From Sutterella sp. (lineage in GTDB: Bacteria; Pseudomonadota; Gammaproteobacteria; Burkholderiales; Burkholderiaceae_F), in NCBI GenBank assembly GCA_020025915.1, contig JAHHRH010000020.1, forward strand, positions 1 through 26,053: a DNA stretch of 26,053 nucleotides, read 5' to 3'. Under the pieces are notes generated by a model that was given only the letters and a program-made list of their open reading frames with translations, was not told the origin of the DNA and searched no databases. The translations under genes were made by a program, and so were the position numbers. Shown here one piece after another: positions 15,277 through 23,818 of this stretch (positions within the stretch are counted from its first letter, which is position 1; the number at the start of each line of letters is the position of its first letter).

Positions 15277-17175
15277 TTACTCGTGACGCGCATCCTCTTT
15301 AAGACGCAAGACCACACGGGTACCACCAGCAGGTGTCACGCGTGAGACTTCGACTTCAGCCCCAATACGCGAAGCACGTTCAGCCATGATGGAGAGCCCT
15401 ACGTGCTGCCCTTTACGCTTCTTGACGAGTTCGTCATCAATCCCCACACCGTCGTCTGTGATCGTGACCACGAGATCGGCATTATTATCAATACGAATAT
15501 CGACATTTTCAGCCTGAGAGTGCTTGCGTACGTTAGAGAGCGCTTCCTGAATAATAAAGACCACCTGAAGCTTTTGGCGTGGCGTGAGTTCTGGGCCACG
15601 ACCGCCCACGCGAAGACGCGCATTCATCCGAGACTGCGCTTCAAAGCGATTAATGACGGTACGCACCCCTTCAATAAACCCTTCTTTATGAAGGCGTTCA
15701 CGGAAGTTTAAGAGGAGTTCACGTACGTCTTCGTAGCACTCTTGAACGCCAGTACGAATCGCCGACAACGACTCGTCTCGCAAGCCCACATCATTGGTGC
15801 GAATTGCATCAGACAAGAACTGCACCTGCAAATTCAAGAAGGACAAGGCTTGTGCGATGGAGTCATGTAGGCCTTGCGCGAGCAACTGGCGCTCCTGAAT
15901 AACCGCAAACTGACGATCACGTTCGACCAAACGGTTGCTCGAAATGGCCACACCAAAGTGCGTCACGAAGTTTTCAAGTAAGCGAATGACCTGAGTCGAA
16001 AGGTGCGGACTCGTTCTATAGAAGAGCGTAAAGATCCCGAGGTCACCCGACGTCGAACGAATCTGGAAGCTATAGGCCGTATTGAAGCCCCCTTGCGCAA
16101 ACTGGATGGCCAAGGGTTCTTCTAATTCGGTGAGATGGAAGCACACTGGATAGGTTTTCTGTAAGACCGAAACAATAAGACTACTATCTGACGGCAGGTC
16201 GTTCACGGCCTTCACTAACTCAACTGGCAACCCTTCAGCCGTCAAGAGCTGCATCGAATCATCACGACCGCACAAAAGCTGCAAGGTGCAGCCGTCGGCC
16301 TCGGCCTGACGCATGATACGAGAAACAAAGCCTTCGACCAAATCATCTAACGAACGACGCTGCGTAAAGTAAGACGTCATTTCGTAGAGCTGAGCCAAGT
16401 GGCTATTCTTTTCTTCAACGGACGCCGTCTTTTCAGCCACCTTCTGTTCAAGATTGTCATGAGAATCTTTGAGGCGAGCGGCCATATGGTTAAAACCCCT
16501 GGCGATCTCACCGATTTCATCTTCGCTAGACACTTCGGTACGCGCATTCAAGTCACCTGACGACAAGCGATTGATTGCGTCGCCCAAACGCCCTAAAGGA
16601 CGAATGACCCAGCGTAGGAGCAAGGCCATAATCGCAAACAGACTCCCGATCGCAAGCACAATCAAAAGCCCTTGCAGGTAACGCAATTCCCACAAGAAGT
16701 GCGCACGATAGCGGTCAATATCACCCGAAAAAGAGGAGAGCTCTTCGACGTAATAATTCACGTTTTGCATCGCAACAGGCTTACCATCGCGACGCGCGTT
16801 CTGAAGTTTCGGTAAGACTTCAGTACGCCAAGCCTTATCAATCGTCTCAAGATGCGCACGAATTTCGGCGGTTTCAGGCACCCAAAGCGGACGCCAGGTA
16901 TCCCCTTTTTGCAAAAGAGCCAAACCCGCATCCACGGCACGCACTTCGTTCGTGAAGTCGCGCGCTGGGTAATGGGGTTGCACAAACAACGCCGTACGGA
17001 AAACGTGATAACGAATATCGCCAATGATATTCGTCGCCGCCGACGTGGACTCTAACTTCCAATTAAGCATCATCGTGTACCCAATCGAGGTCACGATGAA
17101 ACTCACCCAAATCAAGGTGAGAAGCAAGAGTCGCGCCGAGAGACTCTTAAAAAAGAGAGAGAGATGTAATCTCAT
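15277..17175 (-). CDS. NarX/NarQ-like sensor histidine kinase
   Basis: The product is 632 residues, a membrane sensor kinase. Membrane helices lie at about 14-37 and 168-190 and enclose a periplasmic sensor. A P-box-like helix, IGDIRYHVFR, has G52 and R55 at the spacing of the nitrate-contacting Gly and Arg of NarX. A HAMP domain follows (about 190-242), then a coiled coil, a GAF-like domain (about 270-415), the HisKA_3 helix with phosphoacceptor H437 in AQGLHDSIAQAL, and an HATPase domain (about 530-628) with N-box QEALSNVRKHSQ and DDGVGI. The family detects nitrate or nitrite and phosphorylates NarL/NarP. Here the gene starts 23 bases after parC, apparently in its operon. No response regulator is visible in the window. 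The ligand is inferred from the P-box only. Confidence 0.87.
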   Translation of the reverse strand: MRLHLSLFFKSLSARLLLLTLIWVSFIVTSIGYTMMLNWKLESTSAATNIIGDIRYHVFRTALFVQPHYPARDFTNEVRAVDAGLALLQKGDTWRPLWVPETAEIRAHLETIDKAWRTEVLPKLQNARRDGKPVAMQNVNYYVEELSSFSGDIDRYRAHFLWELRYLQGLLIVLAIGSLFAIMALLLRWVIRPLGRLGDAINRLSSGDLNARTEVSSEDEIGEIARGFNHMAARLKDSHDNLEQKVAEKTASVEEKNSHLAQLYEMTSYFTQRRSLDDLVEGFVSRIMRQAEADGCTLQLLCGRDDSMQLLTAEGLPVELVKAVNDLPSDSSLIVSVLQKTYPVCFHLTELEEPLAIQFAQGGFNTAYSFQIRSTSGDLGIFTLFYRTSPHLSTQVIRLLENFVTHFGVAISSNRLVERDRQFAVIQERQLLAQGLHDSIAQALSFLNLQVQFLSDAIRTNDVGLRDESLSAIRTGVQECYEDVRELLLNFRERLHKEGFIEGVRTVINRFEAQSRMNARLRVGGRGPELTPRQKLQVVFIIQEALSNVRKHSQAENVDIRIDNNADLVVTITDDGVGIDDELVKKRKGQHVGLSIMAERASRIGAEVEVSRVTPAGGTRVVLRLKEDARHE

Positions 17176-17198
17176 TTATTCAATCTAATGCGAAAAAT

Positions 17199-19922
17199 TT
17201 AAAGCAAACGTGGCGACTCGTCTTCGAGTTGTATCGTTAGCTCTGACGTTGAGATTAAGGATTCACCGCCATCGGTGCCCGTACCATTCGAGGATGGGAT
17301 CGGCGCTAAGTTTTCAACACGCCAAGAAACAGCGATCTGACGGCCTTTACGTGCACGATGCATGACAAACTCTTCAAAGCTCTTACGCGTAATTTGGACT
17401 TCGCGCGCCTTACCCGAGCGTCCCGTGCCTGAGGCCACCACGCCACGGTCATTGACGAGCGTCATGGTCAAAAGCTTCTCACCAGGATCTAGCTTCATGA
17501 GCGAAACGCCCATACCGCCATTAGGCAAGCGACGGAGCTCATCCTTACTAAAGACCACTAAACGACCCTTGGCAGATAAACATGCGACTAACGGATACTT
17601 ATCTGTGCCGACACCTGGCGTCAGCAGCATTTCGCCTTCATTGAGTTTGAAGAAGGTTTTACCGATACGCTGATAGCTACGCAGGTCACCGATCGTGCAA
17701 AGTAACCCCATACCATCGGTCGTGGCGAGCACGATGTCTTCTTTTTCACGACCCGCAAAGAGACCCACAAAACGCGTCATGCCCTTATCGAGGTCAAAGA
17801 AGGACGAAATGGGTAACCCGTCACCACGTCCGCCTGGGATCGCCGACACCTTACAGGTATAAACGCGCCCCGTATCAGTTAAGAAGCTGATGTCATCCAC
17901 TGAACGGCATTCCACTGCCTGATCAAAGGCGTCACCCACCTTATAGCTAAGGAGCGAGCAATCGTGACCATGTCCCTGACGCGTACGAAGGAAACCCTTT
18001 TGCGAGAGCACCACTGTGACTGGTTCATCGGCCACCATGGGTTCCGCCTGAACCACCTGCGCTTCTTCAATCAACGTGCGACGTTCGTCGCCAAAGGTCT
18101 TGGCAGCCTGTTCAATTTCACGTACAACCGTACGGCGTAAAACCGCATCGCTACCCAACAAGCGTTCAAGTGACTGCTTTTCTTTTTGAAGTTCAGCAAG
18201 TTCTTTTTCGATCGCAATCGCCGCCAAACGTGCCAATTGACGCAAACGAATTTCGAGAATATCGTCAGTTTGACGTTCTGTGAGTCCAAACTCAGCCATC
18301 AAGGCAGCCTTCGGGTCATCGTTCGTACGAATAATTTCAATCACGCGGTCAATATTCAATAAGACCAACGCACGCCCTTCAAGCACATGGTTACGGTCAT
18401 TGACCTTATCTAAACGCGCCTTTGAACGACGACGTACCGCTTCTAAGCGGAAGTCAATCCATTCGCGAATGATGTCAAGCAACGTCTTTTGCTTAGGCTT
18501 ACCGTCAATTCCGAGCATGACGAGGTTGACAGAAACATTAGACTCCATCGAGGTTTGAGCCAACAACGCGGCGACGAACTCTTCGCGATCAATACGATTC
18601 GACTTCGGTTCAAAGACCAAACGCACGGGATGCTCTTCGCTTGACTCATCACGCACACGATCCAAAATCGCGAGCATGGCATTCTTGGCTTGCTGCTGTT
18701 TAGCAGAAACCGTCTTTTTGTCTTTCTTTGCCTTCGGGTTCGTGATGGCTTCGATTTGGTTGAGCACGTCTTGTGACGACGAGGCGGGCGGCAATTCGTC
18801 CACCACCAATTGCCACTGACCACGCGACAAATCTTCAAAGTGGTAACGCGCACGCACAATGAGTTTGCCGCGCCCCGTACGATAAAGGTCACGAATCACG
18901 CTTCGTGGACTAATGATCTGGCCACCACACGGAAAATCGGGGGCAGGCAACACTTGGAGCACTTCGTCCAATGTCGCCTCTGGGTTATCGATCAAGAGCG
19001 TACACGCCGCCGCGACTTCATTGAGGTTATGAGACGGAATGTCTGTCGCCATACCCACAGCAATCCCAGAGGAGCCATTAAGCAACACAAACGGCAATTT
19101 TGCAGGCAAGACCACGGGTTCTTGGAAGTTACCGTCATAGTTCGGTGTAAAGTCGATCGCGCCCGTATCCACTTCATCGAGCAACAATTGCGCAATCGGC
19201 ATCAAACGCGCTTCGGTATAACGCATAGCTGCCTGAGAGTCACCATCTCGGCTACCAAAGTTCCCTTCCCCGTCAATCAACGGATAACGAAGCGAAAAGT
19301 GTTGCGCCATACGCACCAGCGCGTCATAGACAGACTGGTCACCGTGCGGATGATATTTACCCAACACGTCACCGACCACACGGGCGGACTTCACAGCCTT
19401 AGCACCAGCTTTAACGCCCATACGTTCCATGTCAATCAAGATACGACGCTGAACGGGCTTTTGTCCGTCAGAGACGTCTGGCAACGCACGGCTTTTCACC
19501 ACAGACATGGCGTACTCTAAGTACGCACGACTCGCGTAGCGCGCTAGCGTCAACTGACCGTCGTGTTCAGCGTCACCCGTCATCACATCATCAACATGAT
19601 TACCTAGTGGCGACGTTGCTGTGTCGGCTTCAGCCGTTTCGTCGGACGAAGAAGTATCTTCTGAGTTCGCTTCATTCACGTCACAAGCTTCAGGCTGCGC
19701 TTCGATTTGAGCGTCCACAGGTTCTTCAGTAGGCGCAACGCCGTCCATCAAATCAAGCGTCAGCGTCTCTGTCGTCGATGATGCTGTCGCCTGGGACGCA
19801 GCTGGGGCTTCTGTTGCAGTATCTTTCGCCTCCGTTACGTCTTCATACACCAATTCAATATCGCCAAAGAGACCGCCGTCATCCAAGGTCTCGGGCCTCA
19901 CACCATTTTTCTTTCTTGCCAT
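17199..19922 (-). CDS. parC: DNA topoisomerase IV subunit A, with acidic N-terminal extension
   Basis: This is the DNA-cleaving subunit of topoisomerase IV, which decatenates daughter chromosomes. I chose the ATG at 19922 (MARKKNGVRP), 13 bases after the parE stop with AAGGA upstream; this gives 907 residues. An earlier GTG at 19961 overlaps parE. Residues 1 to about 120 are acidic, Thr/Ser/Ala-rich low complexity, absent from E. coli ParC. The winged-helix and tower core begins at LTLARYASRAYLEYAMSVV. The catalytic tyrosine is Y235 in AAMRYTEARL. The quinolone region reads YHPHGDQSVYD, so the residue equal to E. coli S80 is Q196 and that equal to E84 is D200. The IRTNDDPKAALM segment, a coiled coil and a degenerate C-terminal beta-propeller follow. 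It is followed 23 bases later by the narX-like gene. Confidence 0.96.
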   Translation of the reverse strand: MARKKNGVRPETLDDGGLFGDIELVYEDVTEAKDTATEAPAASQATASSTTETLTLDLMDGVAPTEEPVDAQIEAQPEACDVNEANSEDTSSSDETAEADTATSPLGNHVDDVMTGDAEHDGQLTLARYASRAYLEYAMSVVKSRALPDVSDGQKPVQRRILIDMERMGVKAGAKAVKSARVVGDVLGKYHPHGDQSVYDALVRMAQHFSLRYPLIDGEGNFGSRDGDSQAAMRYTEARLMPIAQLLLDEVDTGAIDFTPNYDGNFQEPVVLPAKLPFVLLNGSSGIAVGMATDIPSHNLNEVAAACTLLIDNPEATLDEVLQVLPAPDFPCGGQIISPRSVIRDLYRTGRGKLIVRARYHFEDLSRGQWQLVVDELPPASSSQDVLNQIEAITNPKAKKDKKTVSAKQQQAKNAMLAILDRVRDESSEEHPVRLVFEPKSNRIDREEFVAALLAQTSMESNVSVNLVMLGIDGKPKQKTLLDIIREWIDFRLEAVRRRSKARLDKVNDRNHVLEGRALVLLNIDRVIEIIRTNDDPKAALMAEFGLTERQTDDILEIRLRQLARLAAIAIEKELAELQKEKQSLERLLGSDAVLRRTVVREIEQAAKTFGDERRTLIEEAQVVQAEPMVADEPVTVVLSQKGFLRTRQGHGHDCSLLSYKVGDAFDQAVECRSVDDISFLTDTGRVYTCKVSAIPGGRGDGLPISSFFDLDKGMTRFVGLFAGREKEDIVLATTDGMGLLCTIGDLRSYQRIGKTFFKLNEGEMLLTPGVGTDKYPLVACLSAKGRLVVFSKDELRRLPNGGMGVSLMKLDPGEKLLTMTLVNDRGVVASGTGRSGKAREVQITRKSFEEFVMHRARKGRQIAVSWRVENLAPIPSSNGTGTDGGESLISTSELTIQLEDESPRLL

Positions 19923-19935
19923 CTCGATTGATTCC

Positions 19936-21915
19936 TTAGACATCCGCTTCGACGCGGTCACCGTATTCTTCCATCCACAACTTGCGGCCGCTCGCGCCCT
20001 TGGTGGCCATGAGTAGGTTCATGATTTCACCCGTCACGGCTTCAGAAACGTCACCCAAAGACACCGGCAATAAGCGGCGGGTATCGGGGTGAAGCGTCGT
20101 TTCGGCCAACTGCGCTGCCTTCATTTCGCCCAAGCCTTTAAAGCGAGAGATCGTGAGTTTTTCTTCGTCAATGCCTTCTTTACGTAAAGCGGCCAACGTA
20201 CGTTGAAGTTCACGGTCGTCCAAGCAATAAAGCTTACGTTCAGCCTTACGGCCTTTTTTAGGCACATCCACACGATAAAGGGGTGGCATTGCAACGTACA
20301 CGTGACCTTCTTCGATCAACTTCGGGAAGTGACGATAAAAAAGCGTGAGCAACAAAACCTGAATGTGACTACCGTCAACATCAGCGTCAGACAAGATACA
20401 AATCTTGCCGTAACGAAGCCCCTTAAGGTCAGGCTCGCCGTCAGCAGGATGTGGATCCACACCAATAGCTACCGCAATGTCATGCACGGTATCAGACCCA
20501 AAAATCTTGTCAGCATCCACTTCCCACGTATTGAGGATCTTGCCTCGCAACGGCAAAATCGCTTGGAATTCCTTATTGCGCCCCGACTTCGCTGAGCCCC
20601 CTGCCGAGTCCCCTTCCACGATAAAGATTTCGTTACGCGTAATATCGTCCGATTCGCAGTCGGTCAACTTACCTGGCAACACGGCCACGCTCGAAGACTT
20701 CTTCTTCGAATATTTCGTCGACTGGCGCTGACGGGCTTGTGCCTGCGAAATAATGAGTTCAGCGAGCTTTTTGCCTTCTTCGATATGATCATTCAACCAG
20801 AATTCAAACTGCGGGCGCACGAAACCACTCACCAGCTTCATGGTTTCGCGGCTTGTTAATTTCTCTTTAGTTTGACCTTGGAATTGCGGATCAAGGGCTT
20901 TTGTGGAGAGCACAAAATTCGCGCGGCTAAATACGTCTTCAGAGAGAATCTTGACATTCTTCGTCTGTAAACCATAGGCCTGCATAAAGGCAAGCATGGC
21001 TTGATAAAGGCCATCCTTTAAACCAGCTTCATGCGTCCCACCCTGCGGCGTTGGGATGAGGTTCACATAGCTTTCACGCTCTAGCGACCCTTCGGTCGTC
21101 CAGATCACCACCCAAGAAGCCCCTTCCCCCACCGAAAAGCCATCATCGGCATCGGTCACAAAGCCTTGCGCTTCAAAGGGCGGAATCAAGGGCTCAGCAT
21201 TGATTTCAGAGAGCAAGTATTCGCGTAAACCGCCTTCGTACTTCCAGACCTGTTCACGCCCCGTTTTTTCGTTACGGTAGACCACTTCACAGCCCGGCAA
21301 CAACACGGCCTTTGAGCGTAACAAACGCACCAACGCGGCTTCTGGCACATTGGGGCTATCAAAATACTTGGGATCAGGTTTGGCAGTGACGCGCGTCCCA
21401 GTTTGAGACTTGGGGCGTGGCGACTTTTTTGAGGTCAGTGGTGCGACAACATCACCATCGGCAAAGCCCATGGTCGACTCTTGGCCATCGCGCCACACCG
21501 TGACATTTAAATGGGTCGACAAAGCGTTCGTGACCGAGACACCGACACCATGCAAACCACCGGCAAACGAATAAGGCCCCGAGCCATCAGCCTTCGCGAA
21601 CTTACCGCCCGCGTGCAAACGTGTAAAGACCAATTCAACCACAGGCACCTTTTCTTCAGGATGGCACCCCGTCGGAATCCCGCGGCCATTATCTTCAACC
21701 GTGACTGCGCCGTCCGCATGTAGCGTCACAGCAATACGCGAGCCAAACCCAGCCAACACTTCATCGGTCGCATTGTCAATCACTTCTTGAATAATGTGGA
21801 GAGGATTGTCCGTGAGGGTATACATCCCTGGGCGCTGTTTGACGGGCTCTAAGCCTTTGAGCACCTTAATCGACGAGACGCCATAATCCTCTTTCTTGCC
21901 GCTTACTTTCGCCAT
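19936..21915 (-). CDS. parE: DNA topoisomerase IV subunit B (ATPase)
   Basis: The product is 659 residues. It is the ATPase subunit that partners ParC. The GHKL ATP site shows EVIDNATDEVLAG, DNGRGIP and GGLHGVGVSVTNALS. The transducer domain follows, and the TOPRIM domain carries FIVEGDSAGGSAKSGR and SDADVDGSHI for metal binding. The length and the absence of the large insertion seen in many Gram-negative GyrB proteins, together with the adjacent parC, favour ParE over GyrB. It is the first gene of the minus-strand parE-parC-narX block. No good Shine-Dalgarno sequence is present before the ATG. It is divergent from the FGGY kinase gene, with a 226-base shared upstream region. Confidence 0.96.
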   Translation of the reverse strand: MAKVSGKKEDYGVSSIKVLKGLEPVKQRPGMYTLTDNPLHIIQEVIDNATDEVLAGFGSRIAVTLHADGAVTVEDNGRGIPTGCHPEEKVPVVELVFTRLHAGGKFAKADGSGPYSFAGGLHGVGVSVTNALSTHLNVTVWRDGQESTMGFADGDVVAPLTSKKSPRPKSQTGTRVTAKPDPKYFDSPNVPEAALVRLLRSKAVLLPGCEVVYRNEKTGREQVWKYEGGLREYLLSEINAEPLIPPFEAQGFVTDADDGFSVGEGASWVVIWTTEGSLERESYVNLIPTPQGGTHEAGLKDGLYQAMLAFMQAYGLQTKNVKILSEDVFSRANFVLSTKALDPQFQGQTKEKLTSRETMKLVSGFVRPQFEFWLNDHIEEGKKLAELIISQAQARQRQSTKYSKKKSSSVAVLPGKLTDCESDDITRNEIFIVEGDSAGGSAKSGRNKEFQAILPLRGKILNTWEVDADKIFGSDTVHDIAVAIGVDPHPADGEPDLKGLRYGKICILSDADVDGSHIQVLLLTLFYRHFPKLIEEGHVYVAMPPLYRVDVPKKGRKAERKLYCLDDRELQRTLAALRKEGIDEEKLTISRFKGLGEMKAAQLAETTLHPDTRRLLPVSLGDVSEAVTGEIMNLLMATKGASGRKLWMEEYGDRVEADV

Positions 21916-22056
21916 AACCGTTTTATTACTAGCCTAAATGCTTTAACGCAAAAAAATCATCAAGGTACGACACCCAAACCCATGTGTGATGTCGAACTAA
22001 GTGCATGGATTGTAACCTATGCCAAAGATTACCCTATGGTTTGCACAGGAGACAAT

Positions 22057-22070
22057 GCATTTTGAAATGC
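22057..22070. promoter_or_regulatory. perfect palindrome upstream of the FGGY kinase gene
   Basis: GCATTT-TG-AAATGC is a perfect 14-base inverted repeat, 71 bases before the kinase ATG and 20 bases before a -10-like TACAAT (22091-22096). Its position suits an operator in the divergent parE/kinase control region. No regulator gene is adjacent. Confidence 0.35.
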
Positions 22071-22141
22071 GCTTGGGCAACAACTACCGCTACAATACTT
22101 TCACTCCTCAGTAATTAAAACTACTTATATTCATACTCATT

Positions 22142-23692
22142 ATGGCAAAACTCTACATGGGCTTCGACGCGGGTACACAGAGCGTCAAAGTCGCCGTTTA
22201 TGACGAGGCCTTCCGATGCCTCACCAGTCACAGTCTGCCTACGACGTTGCACTACCCGCAGCCAGGTTGGGTAGAAATGAGTGCCGACAACTTCCTTGAT
22301 ATTACCTTGCAATCTATGGCAGCCTGTGTCGGCAGTTTGCGCGACATGGGTTACGATCCCAAAGATATCTGCGCCATCATGGGCGACGGGATCATTTGCG
22401 GGATCGTGGGCGTTAATGCCAACGGTGACGCAATTACACCCTATATCAACTACCTCGATAGCCGCACGACCCCTGACGTTGAAGCTCTTAACGCACAAGG
22501 CCTCTCGATTTGGGGGCGTGAAACTGGCAACCCCGTCGCTTCGCCGATGTTCCCCGCCATGTTTGCACGTTGGTTCTTGCGTGAACATGAAGCGTTTAAG
22601 CGTGACGGTGTGAAGTTTGTCCATAATGCGCCCTACATTTTGATGCACCTCGCTGGTCTCAAGGGCGACCATGCCTTTATTGACTGGGGCGCCATGTCGG
22701 GCTGGGGTTTGGGGTACGACGTTCAAAAGAAGTGTTGGTCTGACGAGCAACTCGACATTCTCGGCATTGATCGTCGCTACATGCCGCGCATCGTTCGTCC
22801 CTGGGACAAGGTCGGTGGCTTATGTGAAGCCATTGCTCAAAAAACTGGGCTCCCTGTTGGCATTCCTGTCTTAGGGGGCGCTGGCGACACGATGCAATCG
22901 ATGTTGGGCTCGGGGATTTTTGAAGCCGGTCAAGGCGTTGACGTAGCTGGGACTTGTGCGATGTTCTGCGTTTCCACAAAGGGCATCGTGCCGGAACTCT
23001 CTCAGCCAGGTTTAGGCCTCATCTTTAATTCGGGCACCTTGCCTGACAGCTACTTCTATTGGGGCTTTGTGCGAACGGGTGGCCTTGCCCTTCGTTGGTT
23101 TAAAGACAACGTCTGTGCCCAAGCTGACGATCCTGATTACTATGGCCCGATGACCGAAGGCGCTGCCAAAGTGCCTGCTGGTTGCCGTGGTGTAATGTTC
23201 CTTCCCTATTTGACAGGAGGCTATGGGGACGAAAAAGAAGCGAGCGGATGCTTCTTAAATATGACCATGGACGACGATCAGTGCGTCATGTGGCGTGCCG
23301 TTCTCGAAGGTATTGGGTACGACTATATGGCTTTGGCAGACACCTACCGTCAGGCTGGTGTTGACTTAAACCGTTTAACGGTCGCCGAGGGCGGTAGCCG
23401 TAATGCCCTTTGGAACCAAATTAAGAGCGATATGCTTAACGCGAACGTTGTCCGCTTTAAAAATGCGGGCGGCGCTGTGCTCACCAACTGCATCGTCGCC
23501 TCTTATGCCGTTGGCGACACCCAGGACATTCGCGAGACCTTAAGTGCCAACATTGCTCAGGATGCGCAATACACCCCTGACGCCAAACACTCAGCGCGTT
23601 ATCGCAAGCTCTTTGACATGCGTAACACGCTCGTTCGTGAAGACATGAAGGCAGCCTTCCATCGCTTGGTAACGATGCGCGAAGTGGATTAA
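22142..23692 (+). CDS. FGGY-family carbohydrate kinase (xylulokinase-like, substrate unknown)
   Basis: The product is 516 residues, an ATP-dependent sugar or polyol kinase of the FGGY family. The first phosphate loop is YMGFDAGTQSVKVAVYD (5-21). The catalytic base is probably D249 in GGAGDTMQSMLGSG. The adenosine motif AEGGSRNALWNQIKSD lies at 415-430, and the RAVLEGIGYD helix near 385-394 is typical of xylulokinase-like members. The protein is complete. No isomerase, transporter or repressor for a sugar lies next to it, so xylulose is only one possibility; other pentoses or polyols are equally open. There is no evident Shine-Dalgarno sequence. It is convergent with ppiD and ends at a strong hairpin. 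Confidence 0.88.
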   Translation: MAKLYMGFDAGTQSVKVAVYDEAFRCLTSHSLPTTLHYPQPGWVEMSADNFLDITLQSMAACVGSLRDMGYDPKDICAIMGDGIICGIVGVNANGDAITPYINYLDSRTTPDVEALNAQGLSIWGRETGNPVASPMFPAMFARWFLREHEAFKRDGVKFVHNAPYILMHLAGLKGDHAFIDWGAMSGWGLGYDVQKKCWSDEQLDILGIDRRYMPRIVRPWDKVGGLCEAIAQKTGLPVGIPVLGGAGDTMQSMLGSGIFEAGQGVDVAGTCAMFCVSTKGIVPELSQPGLGLIFNSGTLPDSYFYWGFVRTGGLALRWFKDNVCAQADDPDYYGPMTEGAAKVPAGCRGVMFLPYLTGGYGDEKEASGCFLNMTMDDDQCVMWRAVLEGIGYDYMALADTYRQAGVDLNRLTVAEGGSRNALWNQIKSDMLNANVVRFKNAGGAVLTNCIVASYAVGDTQDIRETLSANIAQDAQYTPDAKHSARYRKLFDMRNTLVREDMKAAFHRLVTMREVD

Positions 23693-23721
23693 CGTCCGCC
23701 TGACGCTTAGACGTCCGATTC

Positions 23722-23761
23722 AAAAACAATGGCCAGATCTCACGACCTGGCCTTTGTTTTT
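23722..23761. terminator. bidirectional hairpin terminator between the FGGY kinase gene and ppiD
   Basis: GGCCAG (23731-23736) pairs with CTGGCC (23747-23752), extended beyond one T/T mismatch by AAAAACAA against TTGTTTTT (23754-23761). A-run and T-run flanks make it usable by both convergent genes. Confidence 0.8.
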
Positions 23762-23770
23762 GGTCTGGTA

Positions 23771-23801
23771 CTCCATGACGCCCAAACTGGACGTCATGGA
23801 G
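23771..23801. repeat. second hairpin next to the ppiD/kinase terminator
   Basis: CTCCATGACG (23771-23780) pairs perfectly with CGTCATGGAG (23792-23801). It lacks its own T-run and lies 17 bases beyond the ppiD stop on the ppiD side, so it may stabilise the ppiD mRNA 3' end. Confidence 0.6.
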
Positions 23802-23818
23802 CAAATCATAGAAGTGCC

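Noticed and set aside
18810..19520. 236-codon plus-strand open frame inside parC
   Set aside because: Antisense shadow of the conserved ParC core, with no start signal and no recognisable domain.
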